Below, in pieces: positions 1 to 5,682 of a DNA stretch of 11,081 nucleotides. The notes beneath the pieces were generated by a model that did not search any database, was not told the origin of the DNA, and saw nothing but the letters and a program-made list of their open reading frames with translations. A program made the translations under genes and the position numbers. The stretch's first letter is position 1; each line of letters starts with the position of its first letter. This DNA comes from Pseudomonadota bacterium (GTDB lineage: Bacteria; Pseudomonadota; Gammaproteobacteria; Burkholderiales; Burkholderiaceae). The stretch is from contig JAJYBQ010000058.1 in assembly GCA_021778935.1 (NCBI GenBank), positions 1 to 11,081 on the forward strand. The letters are read 5' to 3'.

Positions 1-835
1 ACCAGTAGTACGCGCCGAAGCGCGCGCGATGGGTGGCGTCGCCGCGCCCCTGGTCGGCCTCGTAGCGCCGCAGGGCCTCGGCGATCATTTCGCCGCGCGC
101 CTGTCCCCAGAGCTTGCGTGCCAGCTCCGCCAGGGCCTGCGCCGACTCGGCGGTGATGCCGTCGGCAAACACGCTCTGCTCGAGCATCGGCTCATGCCCG
201 AGCAGATTGCCCACCGCCGCCCGCGCGTGATCGGAAAGATTCGCACCGAACAAATCGAGCATCTCCCGCGAACCCGGCGGCGGCACGAAACCGTCCCGGT
301 TCGGCAGCACCGTCTCGACGCCTTTTATCATCTGTACCTGAACCAGACCCAGACGTGCCAGCTCGGCCAGCACCGTGTAAGGATGCACGTCGCGTGTGAC
401 GCTGCGCGCCAGCGTCTCGAACGACGGCTCGGCACCATGGCGCGGCAAGGGCTTGGGCCGGCGGCGCCGGTCCCGGTAGTTCGGATCCTGCACCCAGCGC
501 GCAAACACCTGCGAGCTGATCGACGCCTCGTGCGCCACCCGCTCTCCCAGCGCGCCCACCCGCCACGCCCGCACGTCCTTGCGGTGCACCCCGCTCAGCG
601 CGCTCAGCGCCGAGTCGGTGTCCGCCCGCCCCGTGCGCAGCAGCTCGAGCCGCGCCTGCTCCAGGATCAGCGGCTTCAACTGCGCGGCGAGCCGCGTGTA
701 GTCCACTCCGCTCGCCAACAACATGCGCAGCACCGGCCCCAATACGACGGCCGCCGCACGCAACGCGTCATCGGCCGCCGGCGCCGGTTGCGCGGGGGCG
801 GCGAGACTGACGATCTGGCGCGGCGGACGTCCCAT
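1..835 (-). CDS. DUF6502 family protein, 3' end off window
   Basis: The reverse strand is open from an ATG at 835 to the window edge (278 codons), so only the C-terminal end is missing. I recognise the DUF6502 family from the order of conserved blocks: an N-terminal helical part (residues 24-66, LGPVLRMLLASGVDYTRLA), an HTH-like stretch (75-92, SGVHRKDVRAW), the block SFETLARSVTRDVHPYTVL (138-156) followed by a strand-turn like a winged helix, and a final RFGAYYW (272-278). Family members are about 280-300 aa, so little is lost. The function is not established; the HTH-like blocks make a DNA-binding role plausible, which is my inference. No Shine-Dalgarno lies before the ATG, and a -10-like element ends 7 bases upstream, so the message may be leaderless. 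The next in-frame ATG is inside conserved sequence, which supports this start. It is divergent from a lipoprotein-EAL unit across a palindrome. Confidence 0.82.
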   Translation of the reverse strand, partial: MGRPPRQIVSLAAPAQPAPAADDALRAAAVVLGPVLRMLLASGVDYTRLAAQLKPLILEQARLELLRTGRADTDSALSALSGVHRKDVRAWRVGALGERVAHEASISSQVFARWVQDPNYRDRRRRPKPLPRHGAEPSFETLARSVTRDVHPYTVLAELARLGLVQVQMIKGVETVLPNRDGFVPPPGSREMLDLFGANLSDHARAAVGNLLGHEPMLEQSVFADGITAESAQALAELARKLWGQARGEMIAEALRRYEADQGRGDATHRARFGAYYW

Positions 836-841
836 GAACAC

Positions 842-871
842 AGTGTAGCAAAAAAATTGAATGCGTGGTAA
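842..871 (-). promoter_or_regulatory. Putative promoter of the DUF6502 gene
   Basis: On the reverse strand there is an extended -10, TGCTACACT (850-842), preceded at 18 bp by TTACCA (871-866) as a weak -35. The predicted start of transcription is near 835, the A of the initiation codon. The -35 lies inside the 864-882 palindrome. This is motif matching by eye only. Confidence 0.4.
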
Positions 872-882
872 AGTTTCCCACG
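864..882. promoter_or_regulatory. 19-bp palindrome, candidate operator in divergent region
   Basis: CGTGGTAAAGTTTCCCACG reads as CGTGG-n-AAA-n-TTT-n-CCACG. Eight base pairs on each side are symmetric, with only one mismatched pair around a central base. It covers the putative -35 of the leftward DUF6502 promoter and ends one base before the TATGAT -10 of the rightward lipoprotein gene. One bound dimer could therefore control both. The binding protein is unknown; the adjacent DUF6502 product is the obvious candidate. Confidence 0.6.
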
Positions 883-883
883 T

Positions 884-889
884 TATGAT
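884..889 (+). promoter_or_regulatory. Putative -10 of lipoprotein-EAL unit
   Basis: TATGAT matches the sigma-70 -10 at five of six positions. There is no good -35 at 16-18 bp; TTGAAT at 857-862 is 21 bp away, which is too far. A weak or absent -35 beside a palindrome suits a promoter that depends on an activator, or one blocked by a repressor. Transcription would start near 896, giving a leader of about 77 bases. Confidence 0.35.
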
Positions 890-972
890 GCGTTGCCGCA
901 GCACGAATTCGGGCGCGGGCGGAGCGAGCAGAAAAACCGGACGAGCCCCCTTCCATCCTCAGGAGACACCAC

Positions 973-2799
973 ATGTCCATGCGTCACCCCATGAAGAACC
1001 GCTTTGCACCGGTTGTGCTGACCCCGATCGCCGCCGCACTGGCCCTGAGTCTGGCGGCCTGCGGCGGTGGCGGTGGTTCCGCCGCCGGCGCCGGCACCTC
1101 GATCAAGCTGGCCGGCACGGCGATCGATGCACCGATCGCCCTGGCCACGATCACGATCACGTCCGGAGCGCCGGCCAGCGCCGGCGGCGCCCTCCTCGGC
1201 ACCGTGACCACGGCCGCCGACGACGGCAGCTTCACGCTCGACGGCATTCCCCTGCCTGCCGGCAGCATGCCGATTTTCGCCAACGCGACGGCGCCGAACA
1301 ACACCGTCGTCCTGAGCAGCTACCTCGGCCAGTCCGACGCCCTCGCCGCGGCGGCGTCGCTCACGCCGTTCAACCTGCCCGATCTCGACGTGTCCCCGGT
1401 CACCACCGCCGCCCTCGCGGTCTACGGCCAGGCCAACAATGGCATCTACGCCAGCCTCACGCCCGCCACGTACGCAAGCACCCTGATGGCCAACCGCAGC
1501 GAGATCCTCGCCATCGCCGCCGGCATCAAGGCCGTCGGCGACAATCTGTGCACGCCCGCCCCGCTGCCCACCAGCGCCGGCACCACGACGACAAGCCTCG
1601 CCGCCTATCTTGCCGGCCTGTCGGCCCAAGCCAGCAACACGTCCACGACCCTGTCCACCGTCGCCGCCGCCCTCGGCCCCAACTGCGCTGCCGTCCTGGC
1701 CGCCCTGCCGGGCGAAATCGCCGCGGATCCGGATTTCGGACCGGAACTCGACCTGGGCGACGTGATCGACGCCAACGTCCCGCCGGTCGTGACGCCGGGC
1801 ACCTACCAACTGGAAGGCGTGATCGCCGAAATCCCGGCCCTGGCAGCGGCAAGCCTGGCGGGAACCCCCCCCGTTCCGGCGACCATCAATCCGGCGGCAG
1901 TCTTCGCCGACACCGCAATCACCGTCGATGCCAGCGGGAACATCACTTCCAAGGACGACGGCGTCAGCGGGACGGTCGTCGGTAACTTCGTTTCGATGAC
2001 CGTCACGACCGGTACGCCGCCGCAGCAGCAGCAATACACCCTGCGCCTCAAACTCGGCGTGCTTCCCGCAGCCGTGGTGAGCGGGCCGGCCTACGTGATC
2101 GAAGGCGGCGGGACGAACGTCATCACCGGCGCCCTGACGAACTTCGAGGCGGTACTTGCCATGCCAACCCCGTCCGCGCCGCCGGGAACCGTGCCCACCG
2201 TTGCCCAGCCGAACTGGGCCTACCTCGCCACGACGCCGCCCCAGTCGGAGCACGGCACGAGCTGCGCGAATGGCTTCGCCATCCATCTCGACGCATCGTT
2301 CTTCGGCGTGCCGGCGGCCGGCACCAACCCGGGCGGGGACTTCAGCAGCGACTTCGGCGGCAGCTTCGGCGAATGCGTGACACCGGGAACAGGGCCGACC
2401 ATCTGGACCATGTCCGCGCCGACGGTCGCGCCGAATGGAGAGGACTTCGGACTGGACGGCAACCAGATCTTCGCCTCGCCGCCCAACCCCTTCAGCGCGC
2501 CGACCTGGACAGAAGTGGTCATGGGCACGCCCGGCACCACGGCGAGCACGGCCCTGCCGTTCGTGCTCTACAGCCAAGCCACCTATGCGTCCCCCGCTAC
2601 CGGAGGAGGATCGATGTCCGGCACCGCCTACTACGTCCTGGGCGCACACACCATCGTGTTCTCCAGCCAATCCGGCAACGGCCTGTTCGCCCTGCGCGGC
2701 AATTCGTTCGGGCTGAACCGCCTCGTGGCGGAAACCCAGCAGGAAAGCGTGGACGGCGGTTCCGCCTCCATCACGGGCTTCCACACCGGCGACCACTAA
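973..2799 (+). CDS. Predicted outer-membrane lipoprotein of unknown function
   Basis: 608 aa. The ATG has AGGAG at 961-965, 7 bases upstream, which decides the start over in-frame ATGs at 979 and 991. Residues 1-29 are a signal peptide with a lipobox ending L-A-A-C, so Cys30 should be the lipidated residue. A Gly-rich linker (31-35) follows and there is no Asp at +2, so outer-membrane sorting is expected. Residues 44-105 look like a small beta-sandwich of the carboxypeptidase-regulatory type (GTAIDAPIALATITIT, then DDGSFTLDGIPLPAG). The rest is rich in Ala, Thr, Pro and Gly, with predicted beta-strand segments around 277-365 and 370-395. Cysteines 193/238 and 431/468 could form two disulfides, in keeping with export. 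I do not recognise a catalytic motif. The stop is 3 bp before the EAL gene, so the two are very probably co-transcribed. Confidence 0.85.
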   Translation: MSMRHPMKNRFAPVVLTPIAAALALSLAACGGGGGSAAGAGTSIKLAGTAIDAPIALATITITSGAPASAGGALLGTVTTAADDGSFTLDGIPLPAGSMPIFANATAPNNTVVLSSYLGQSDALAAAASLTPFNLPDLDVSPVTTAALAVYGQANNGIYASLTPATYASTLMANRSEILAIAAGIKAVGDNLCTPAPLPTSAGTTTTSLAAYLAGLSAQASNTSTTLSTVAAALGPNCAAVLAALPGEIAADPDFGPELDLGDVIDANVPPVVTPGTYQLEGVIAEIPALAAASLAGTPPVPATINPAAVFADTAITVDASGNITSKDDGVSGTVVGNFVSMTVTTGTPPQQQQYTLRLKLGVLPAAVVSGPAYVIEGGGTNVITGALTNFEAVLAMPTPSAPPGTVPTVAQPNWAYLATTPPQSEHGTSCANGFAIHLDASFFGVPAAGTNPGGDFSSDFGGSFGECVTPGTGPTIWTMSAPTVAPNGEDFGLDGNQIFASPPNPFSAPTWTEVVMGTPGTTASTALPFVLYSQATYASPATGGGSMSGTAYYVLGAHTIVFSSQSGNGLFALRGNSFGLNRLVAETQQESVDGGSASITGFHTGDH

Positions 2800-2802
2800 G
2801 CC

Positions 2803-3672
2803 ATGCCCGCCCCGGCACCGCAGGAATTCTCGCGCGCAACCGGGCCTCGGCCCGCGTTGCGCGCGATCCGGGCGGCCCACCCTGCGCTCACCGCGTTCCC
2901 CAAGGCCCAGCTCCGCTGGGCCTTGCAGGAACACCGCCTGCGGGTGGCCTATCAACCGATCGTGCGCCTGCGCGACGACCACGTCGTCGGCCATGAAGCG
3001 CTGGCACGCATGCTCGCGCAGGACGGCACCATGTTGCCGGCCGAATCGTTCATCGACGTCGCCGCCGACATCGCGTTCGAACCGCATATCGACCGCGACA
3101 TCTCCGCGCAAGTGATGGCCGCAGCGCACGCCGATCCGGAGCCGTTCACGGCCGAACGCGGCAAGCGCTTCATCAACTGTTCCAGCGCGTTCCTGAGCGA
3201 CCCCGCCAGCGTGCGCCGGCTCGCCGACCACCACCAGCGGTGGCGGGCCGCCCGCGTGCAGGCCGGCGACGAGGAGACGCCTTGGGTGCTGGAAATCACC
3301 GAACGCAATCTCGACATCAGCCCGACGCGCCTGCGCGAAAGCGTCGCGCCGCTGCTCGATCTGGGATTCCAGCTCGCGCTCGACGACTTCGGCAGCAAAT
3401 GCAGCGCCTTCCCGCACCTGCTGGAGATGCCGATCCGCTACCTCAAGATCGATCAGACCCTGGTCCAGGCCGCCGTGACCGATGCGCGGGCCGAACTGGC
3501 GCTGCGCCGTGTGGTCGATCTCGCGCAAGGCCTGGGATCGCTCCCCATTGCGAAGGGAATCGAAACCGCCGCCACCCGCGACCGGGCCCATGCCGCCGGC
3601 GTAGCCTGGGGACAAGGCTATCTGTGGGCGTCACCCACGTCGCAATTCGACCTCGAGGACGTCGCACATTGA
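2803..3672 (+). CDS. EAL-domain protein, predicted c-di-GMP phosphodiesterase
   Basis: 289 aa, essentially a stand-alone EAL domain (about residues 34-280) after a short unstructured N-terminus, with no transmembrane segment, so cytoplasmic. EAL enzymes hydrolyse c-di-GMP to pGpG. The residues known to bind metal or substrate are present: E65 of the EAL motif, N125 (FINCSS), E164 and E167 (LEITE), D194-D195 (DDFG), K215 and D217 (LKID), E254 (GIET) and Q271 (GQGYL). The normally strict loop-6 sequence DDFGTGYSS is changed to DDFGSKCSAF, which may affect dimerisation or activity. The gene begins 3 bp after the lipoprotein stop and has no clear ribosome binding site, so translational coupling is likely. 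A class-II degenerate c-di-GMP receptor is possible but less likely, given the intact catalytic set. Confidence 0.88.
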   Translation: MPAPAPQEFSRATGPRPALRAIRAAHPALTAFPKAQLRWALQEHRLRVAYQPIVRLRDDHVVGHEALARMLAQDGTMLPAESFIDVAADIAFEPHIDRDISAQVMAAAHADPEPFTAERGKRFINCSSAFLSDPASVRRLADHHQRWRAARVQAGDEETPWVLEITERNLDISPTRLRESVAPLLDLGFQLALDDFGSKCSAFPHLLEMPIRYLKIDQTLVQAAVTDARAELALRRVVDLAQGLGSLPIAKGIETAATRDRAHAAGVAWGQGYLWASPTSQFDLEDVAH

Positions 3673-3705
3673 TGTCGCTGCGTCCGTTCCGGGCGCAGCG
3701 ACATC
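3671..3705 (+). terminator. 12-bp perfect hairpin at end of EAL gene
   Basis: GATGTCGCTGCG (3671-3682) and its exact complement CGCAGCGACATC (3694-3705) enclose an 11-base loop. The left arm begins on the TGA stop codon. Only TT follows the stem, so this is not a classical intrinsic terminator. It may protect the 3' end or act with Rho. Confidence 0.5.
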
Positions 3706-3799
3706 TTGCAGATCGACCCGCCATGCCTTCAGCCGGGTCCTCTGGCGCATCCCCGCTACCACCCGTCGGCACAGCGGAATTTCCCGTGGATTTTGCGTG

Positions 3800-3805
3800 T
3801 ATGAT
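3800..3805 (+). promoter_or_regulatory. Putative -10 of the PPIase gene
   Basis: TATGAT lies in a locally AT-rich stretch (3781-3824) that is unusual for this window. No convincing -35 is seen at 16-18 bp. Transcription would start near 3812, upstream of the hairpin at 3826-3841. Confidence 0.3.
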
Positions 3806-3825
3806 TTTTGGGTTTGCCTATTTCT

Positions 3826-3852
3826 CGGCGGCCTGCCGCCGTTTTTCCTTTT
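3826..3852 (+). terminator. Intrinsic terminator or attenuator upstream of PPIase
   Basis: CGGCGG (3826-3831) pairs with CCGCCG (3836-3841) around CCTG, followed by TTTTTCCTTTT (3842-3852). This has the form of a Rho-independent terminator. It could end read-through from the EAL gene. Only 33 bases separate it from the next ATG, too few for a separate promoter plus leader, so transcripts for the PPIase gene probably cross it. Confidence 0.6.
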
Positions 3853-3885
3853 CGCGAATTCCAACGATTACCTTGAGGTGACGGA

Positions 3886-4725
3886 ATGAATCGAGTGATC
3901 ACCGCTGCTGCCGCTGCCGCCATGCTGGCCTTGGCCGGTACCGCGCACGCGCAGCACCACAACGACCAGAGCATGGGCAACGCCGCATCGGCGAGCGCCG
4001 ACAAGACCGTGGCCTTCGTCAACGGCCGTCCGATCAAGCGCTCGGAAATCGACCTGGTCGTCCGCGAACTGCATCAGCCCGACACGCCCCGGCTGCGCGC
4101 AGGGATCCGCGACAAGCTGGTCGAACTCGACGTCCTGATGCAGGAAGCCCGCCACCGCCGCATCACCGACCGCGAAGGCGTCCGCTTCCAGGCTGACAAT
4201 GCGGCACGCTCGGTGTACATCCAGGCGCTGCTGCGCGACGAGATCGCCAGACACAAGCCGACCGAGGCCCAGATCCAGGCCGAATACGACCGGGAAGTCA
4301 AGCTTGCGGGCGACAAGGAATACAAGGTCCACCACATCCTGGTGAAGACCGAGAAGGAAGCCCAGGACATCATCGCCGAACTCAACAAGGGCGCGAGCTT
4401 CAGCGCGCTGGCGAAGAAGGACAGCCTGGACCCCGGCTCGGCATCGAGCGGCGGCGGCCTGGGATGGGCACCGGCAGCGGCGTACGTACGACCGTTCTCC
4501 GATGCCGTGACCGCGCTGCATAAGGGTCAGATCGGCCAGACCCCGGTGCACACCCAGTTCGGCTGGCATGTGATCCGTCTGGACGACGAGCGTCCGATCC
4601 ACAACCCGTCGTTGGATGCGGTCAAATCGCACATCGTCCAGGCGCTGGAGCAACGCGAGGCGCAACAGTTCATCGCCTCGCTGAAGCAAAAGGCGTCGGT
4701 CAAGATCGTCTCCGCCAATCCCTGA
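3886..4725 (+). CDS. Periplasmic parvulin-type peptidyl-prolyl isomerase
   Basis: 279 aa. It starts at ATG 3886 after GAGGTGA (3875-3881). Residues 1-22 form a Sec signal peptide ending A-H-A, with predicted cleavage before Q23, so the protein is periplasmic. Residues 41-135 form an alpha-helical SurA/PpiC-like chaperone segment. A parvulin (rotamase) domain follows at about 145-235: YKVHHILVKTEKEA, a FSALAKKDS stretch, the G-rich GGGLGW (189-194) and FGWHVIRLDD (225-234). Such proteins catalyse cis-trans isomerisation of prolyl bonds and help outer-membrane or secreted proteins fold. A His-rich stretch after cleavage (HHND) is of unknown relevance. It is a single gene between two terminators. 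The family is clear; I cannot assign a specific orthologue. Confidence 0.92.
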   Translation: MNRVITAAAAAAMLALAGTAHAQHHNDQSMGNAASASADKTVAFVNGRPIKRSEIDLVVRELHQPDTPRLRAGIRDKLVELDVLMQEARHRRITDREGVRFQADNAARSVYIQALLRDEIARHKPTEAQIQAEYDREVKLAGDKEYKVHHILVKTEKEAQDIIAELNKGASFSALAKKDSLDPGSASSGGGLGWAPAAAYVRPFSDAVTALHKGQIGQTPVHTQFGWHVIRLDDERPIHNPSLDAVKSHIVQALEQREAQQFIASLKQKASVKIVSANP

Positions 4726-4737
4726 CCGTCCCGCCAC

Positions 4738-4760
4738 CCGCCTCCGCGTCGCGGAGGCGG
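4738..4760. terminator. GC-rich hairpin after PPIase gene
   Basis: CCGCCTCCGC (4738-4747) and GCGGAGGCGG (4751-4760) form a perfect 10-bp stem with a 3-base loop, 12 bases after the stop. No T-tract follows on either strand. It probably acts with the next hairpin to separate the convergent PPIase and thioredoxin-like genes. Confidence 0.5.
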
Positions 4761-4772
4761 AACGCATGACGG

Positions 4773-4823
4773 CGCGCCGGATCCGCATTCCCCTGCGGCC
4801 GGCGCGTTTCTTGTTTCTTTTCT
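4773..4823 (+). terminator. Intrinsic terminator of PPIase gene
   Basis: CGCGCCGG (4773-4780) pairs with CCGGCGCG (4799-4806). An inner CCGC/GCGG pair (4783-4786 with 4795-4798) extends the stem past an AT bulge. A T-rich tail, TTTCTTGTTTCTTTTCT (4807-4823), follows. This is the best Rho-independent terminator in the window and it works in the rightward direction. Confidence 0.75.
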
Positions 4824-4827
4824 ACCC

Positions 4828-5391
4828 TCAGATTCCCGGTTCGTTCCCCGGCTTCCACTTGACGCTGCAGCCGATCGAGGCACGCTGCTCGGCGAGGGGC
4901 GGCATGCCGGCCAGCAGCCGATCGGTGGCTTCCCGCAGATCCTTGCCCGTCGCCGCAATCGCATTCTTCGGTCGGGCATCGTCGAACTGTCCGTGGTATG
5001 CCAGACGCAGGTCGCCGTCATACAAATACAGGTCGGGCGTGCATGCCGCCTGGTACGCCTTCGCGACCGCCTGATCCCCATCGACGAGGTAGGGGAATGC
5101 CAGGCGCTTCGCCACGTCGGCGATCCGTGCGGGCGTTTCTTCGGGATATGCCACCGGGTCGTTCGGGTTGATGCCGACCACCCGGATCCCGCGCTCCGCA
5201 TAGTCCAAGGCGTACTGCTGCAACGCATCACGCATGCACAACACATATGGGCAATGGTTGCACAGGAAGATCACCAACGTTCCACGCGATCCGGCGCACT
5301 CGCGTAGTCGATGCACGCGCCCTTCGCCGTCCGGCAGCGCAAAATCCGGCGCCAGCGAACCGATATCGATTGGATGGGAGGATGCCGCCAT
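4828..5391 (-). CDS. Thioredoxin-fold (redoxin, AhpC/TSA-like) family protein
   Basis: 187 aa, starting at ATG 5391 after AAGGGAAAGAAG. The frame stays open upstream, but the 56 extra residues are Arg-rich and unlike the family, so this start is preferred. The redoxin opening IGSLAPDFALPDGEG (10-24) is followed by a beta-strand and the redox motif C44-N-H-C47 (FLCNHCPYV). A typical NPNDPVAYPEE block (75-85), the cis-proline T118-P119 and the ending GCSVKWKPGNEPG (174-186) come next. This matches the cytosolic thioredoxin-family group with CNHCP at the active site. The group's physiological substrate is not established; the chemistry should be thiol-disulfide exchange or peroxide reduction. 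There is no signal peptide. It is divergent from a MerR-family regulator, 285-291 bp away. Confidence 0.85.
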   Translation of the reverse strand: MAASSHPIDIGSLAPDFALPDGEGRVHRLRECAGSRGTLVIFLCNHCPYVLCMRDALQQYALDYAERGIRVVGINPNDPVAYPEETPARIADVAKRLAFPYLVDGDQAVAKAYQAACTPDLYLYDGDLRLAYHGQFDDARPKNAIAATGKDLREATDRLLAGMPPLAEQRASIGCSVKWKPGNEPGI

Positions 5392-5469
5392 TCTTCTTTC
5401 CCTTTCTGAATCCCGAATCCGTTGTCCCGCGACCAGCGCACCGAAGTTCCGGCCCGCCTGGGTATCGCT

Positions 5470-5475
5470 ATTGTA
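5470..5475 (-). promoter_or_regulatory. Putative -10 of thioredoxin-like gene
   Basis: On the reverse strand TACAAT (5475-5470) matches the -10 consensus at five of six positions. No recognisable -35 lies 16-18 bp upstream, where the sequence is GC-only. Transcription would begin near 5463, giving a leader of about 70 bases. Confidence 0.3.
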
Positions 5476-5538
5476 TTGAGCTTCGGCGCGCGCGCGAGGA
5501 CCACGATGACGGCTCCTCCCCGCCGCCACGGAACGGCA

Positions 5539-5572
5539 CATCTTTTCAAAAAAATGCATCTTTTATCAAAAG
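5539..5572. repeat. AT-rich direct repeat in thioredoxin/merR intergenic region
   Basis: CATCTTTT occurs at 5539-5546 and again at 5557-5564, 18 bp apart, each followed by an A-run. The second copy is part of a small inverted repeat, CTTTT-ATC-AAAAG (5560-5572). This is the most AT-rich stretch of an otherwise GC-rich region. It lies upstream of the regulator's promoter and could be a protein-binding or UP-like element. Confidence 0.4.
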
Positions 5573-5587
5573 AGCGCGTCTTCCCCC

Positions 5588-5618
5588 TTGTACCTGCACC
5601 CCGGTGCAGCGATATCCT
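5588..5618 (+). promoter_or_regulatory. MerR-type promoter with 19-bp spacer and dyad operator
   Basis: TTGTAC (-35, 5588-5593) and TATCCT (-10, 5613-5618) are separated by 19 bp rather than 17. The spacer contains a perfect dyad, CTGCACC-CC-GGTGCAG (5594-5609). An overlong spacer with a centred palindrome is the known hallmark of promoters that MerR-family activators untwist. Transcription would start near 5625 and run into the MerR-family gene itself, suggesting autoregulation of a regulator-cyclase unit. Confidence 0.7.
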
Positions 5619-5682
5619 CGACGCGTCGTCTCGCACGAACAAATCATCTTCACTTTCATTCCGTTCGCGCATCGAAGTGACC

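Noticed and set aside
29..871. 280-codon forward frame opposite the DUF6502 gene
   Set aside because: The translation is Arg/His/Gln-rich and matches nothing. The reverse strand carries recognisable DUF6502 blocks.
857..889. TTGAAT and TATGAT as a complete promoter for the lipoprotein gene
   Set aside because: The spacer would be 21 bp, longer than sigma-70 promoters normally allow. Only the -10 was kept, with low confidence.
883..3615. 910-codon open frame on the reverse strand, antisense to the lipoprotein and EAL genes
   Set aside because: The translation is a Gly/Arg/His/Asp-rich string without any family motif, while the forward strand has a lipobox, a ribosome binding site and an intact EAL catalytic set. 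Long antisense frames are expected at this GC content.
5392..5559. 56-residue N-terminal extension of the thioredoxin-like protein
   Set aside because: It is Arg-rich, not a signal peptide and not part of the family. ATG 5391 has a purine-rich ribosome binding site.
5422..5682. Longer N-terminus for the MerR-family protein
   Set aside because: It would place the start upstream of the MerR-type promoter, and the extra residues do not belong to the family, whose helix-turn-helix begins at the extreme N-terminus.
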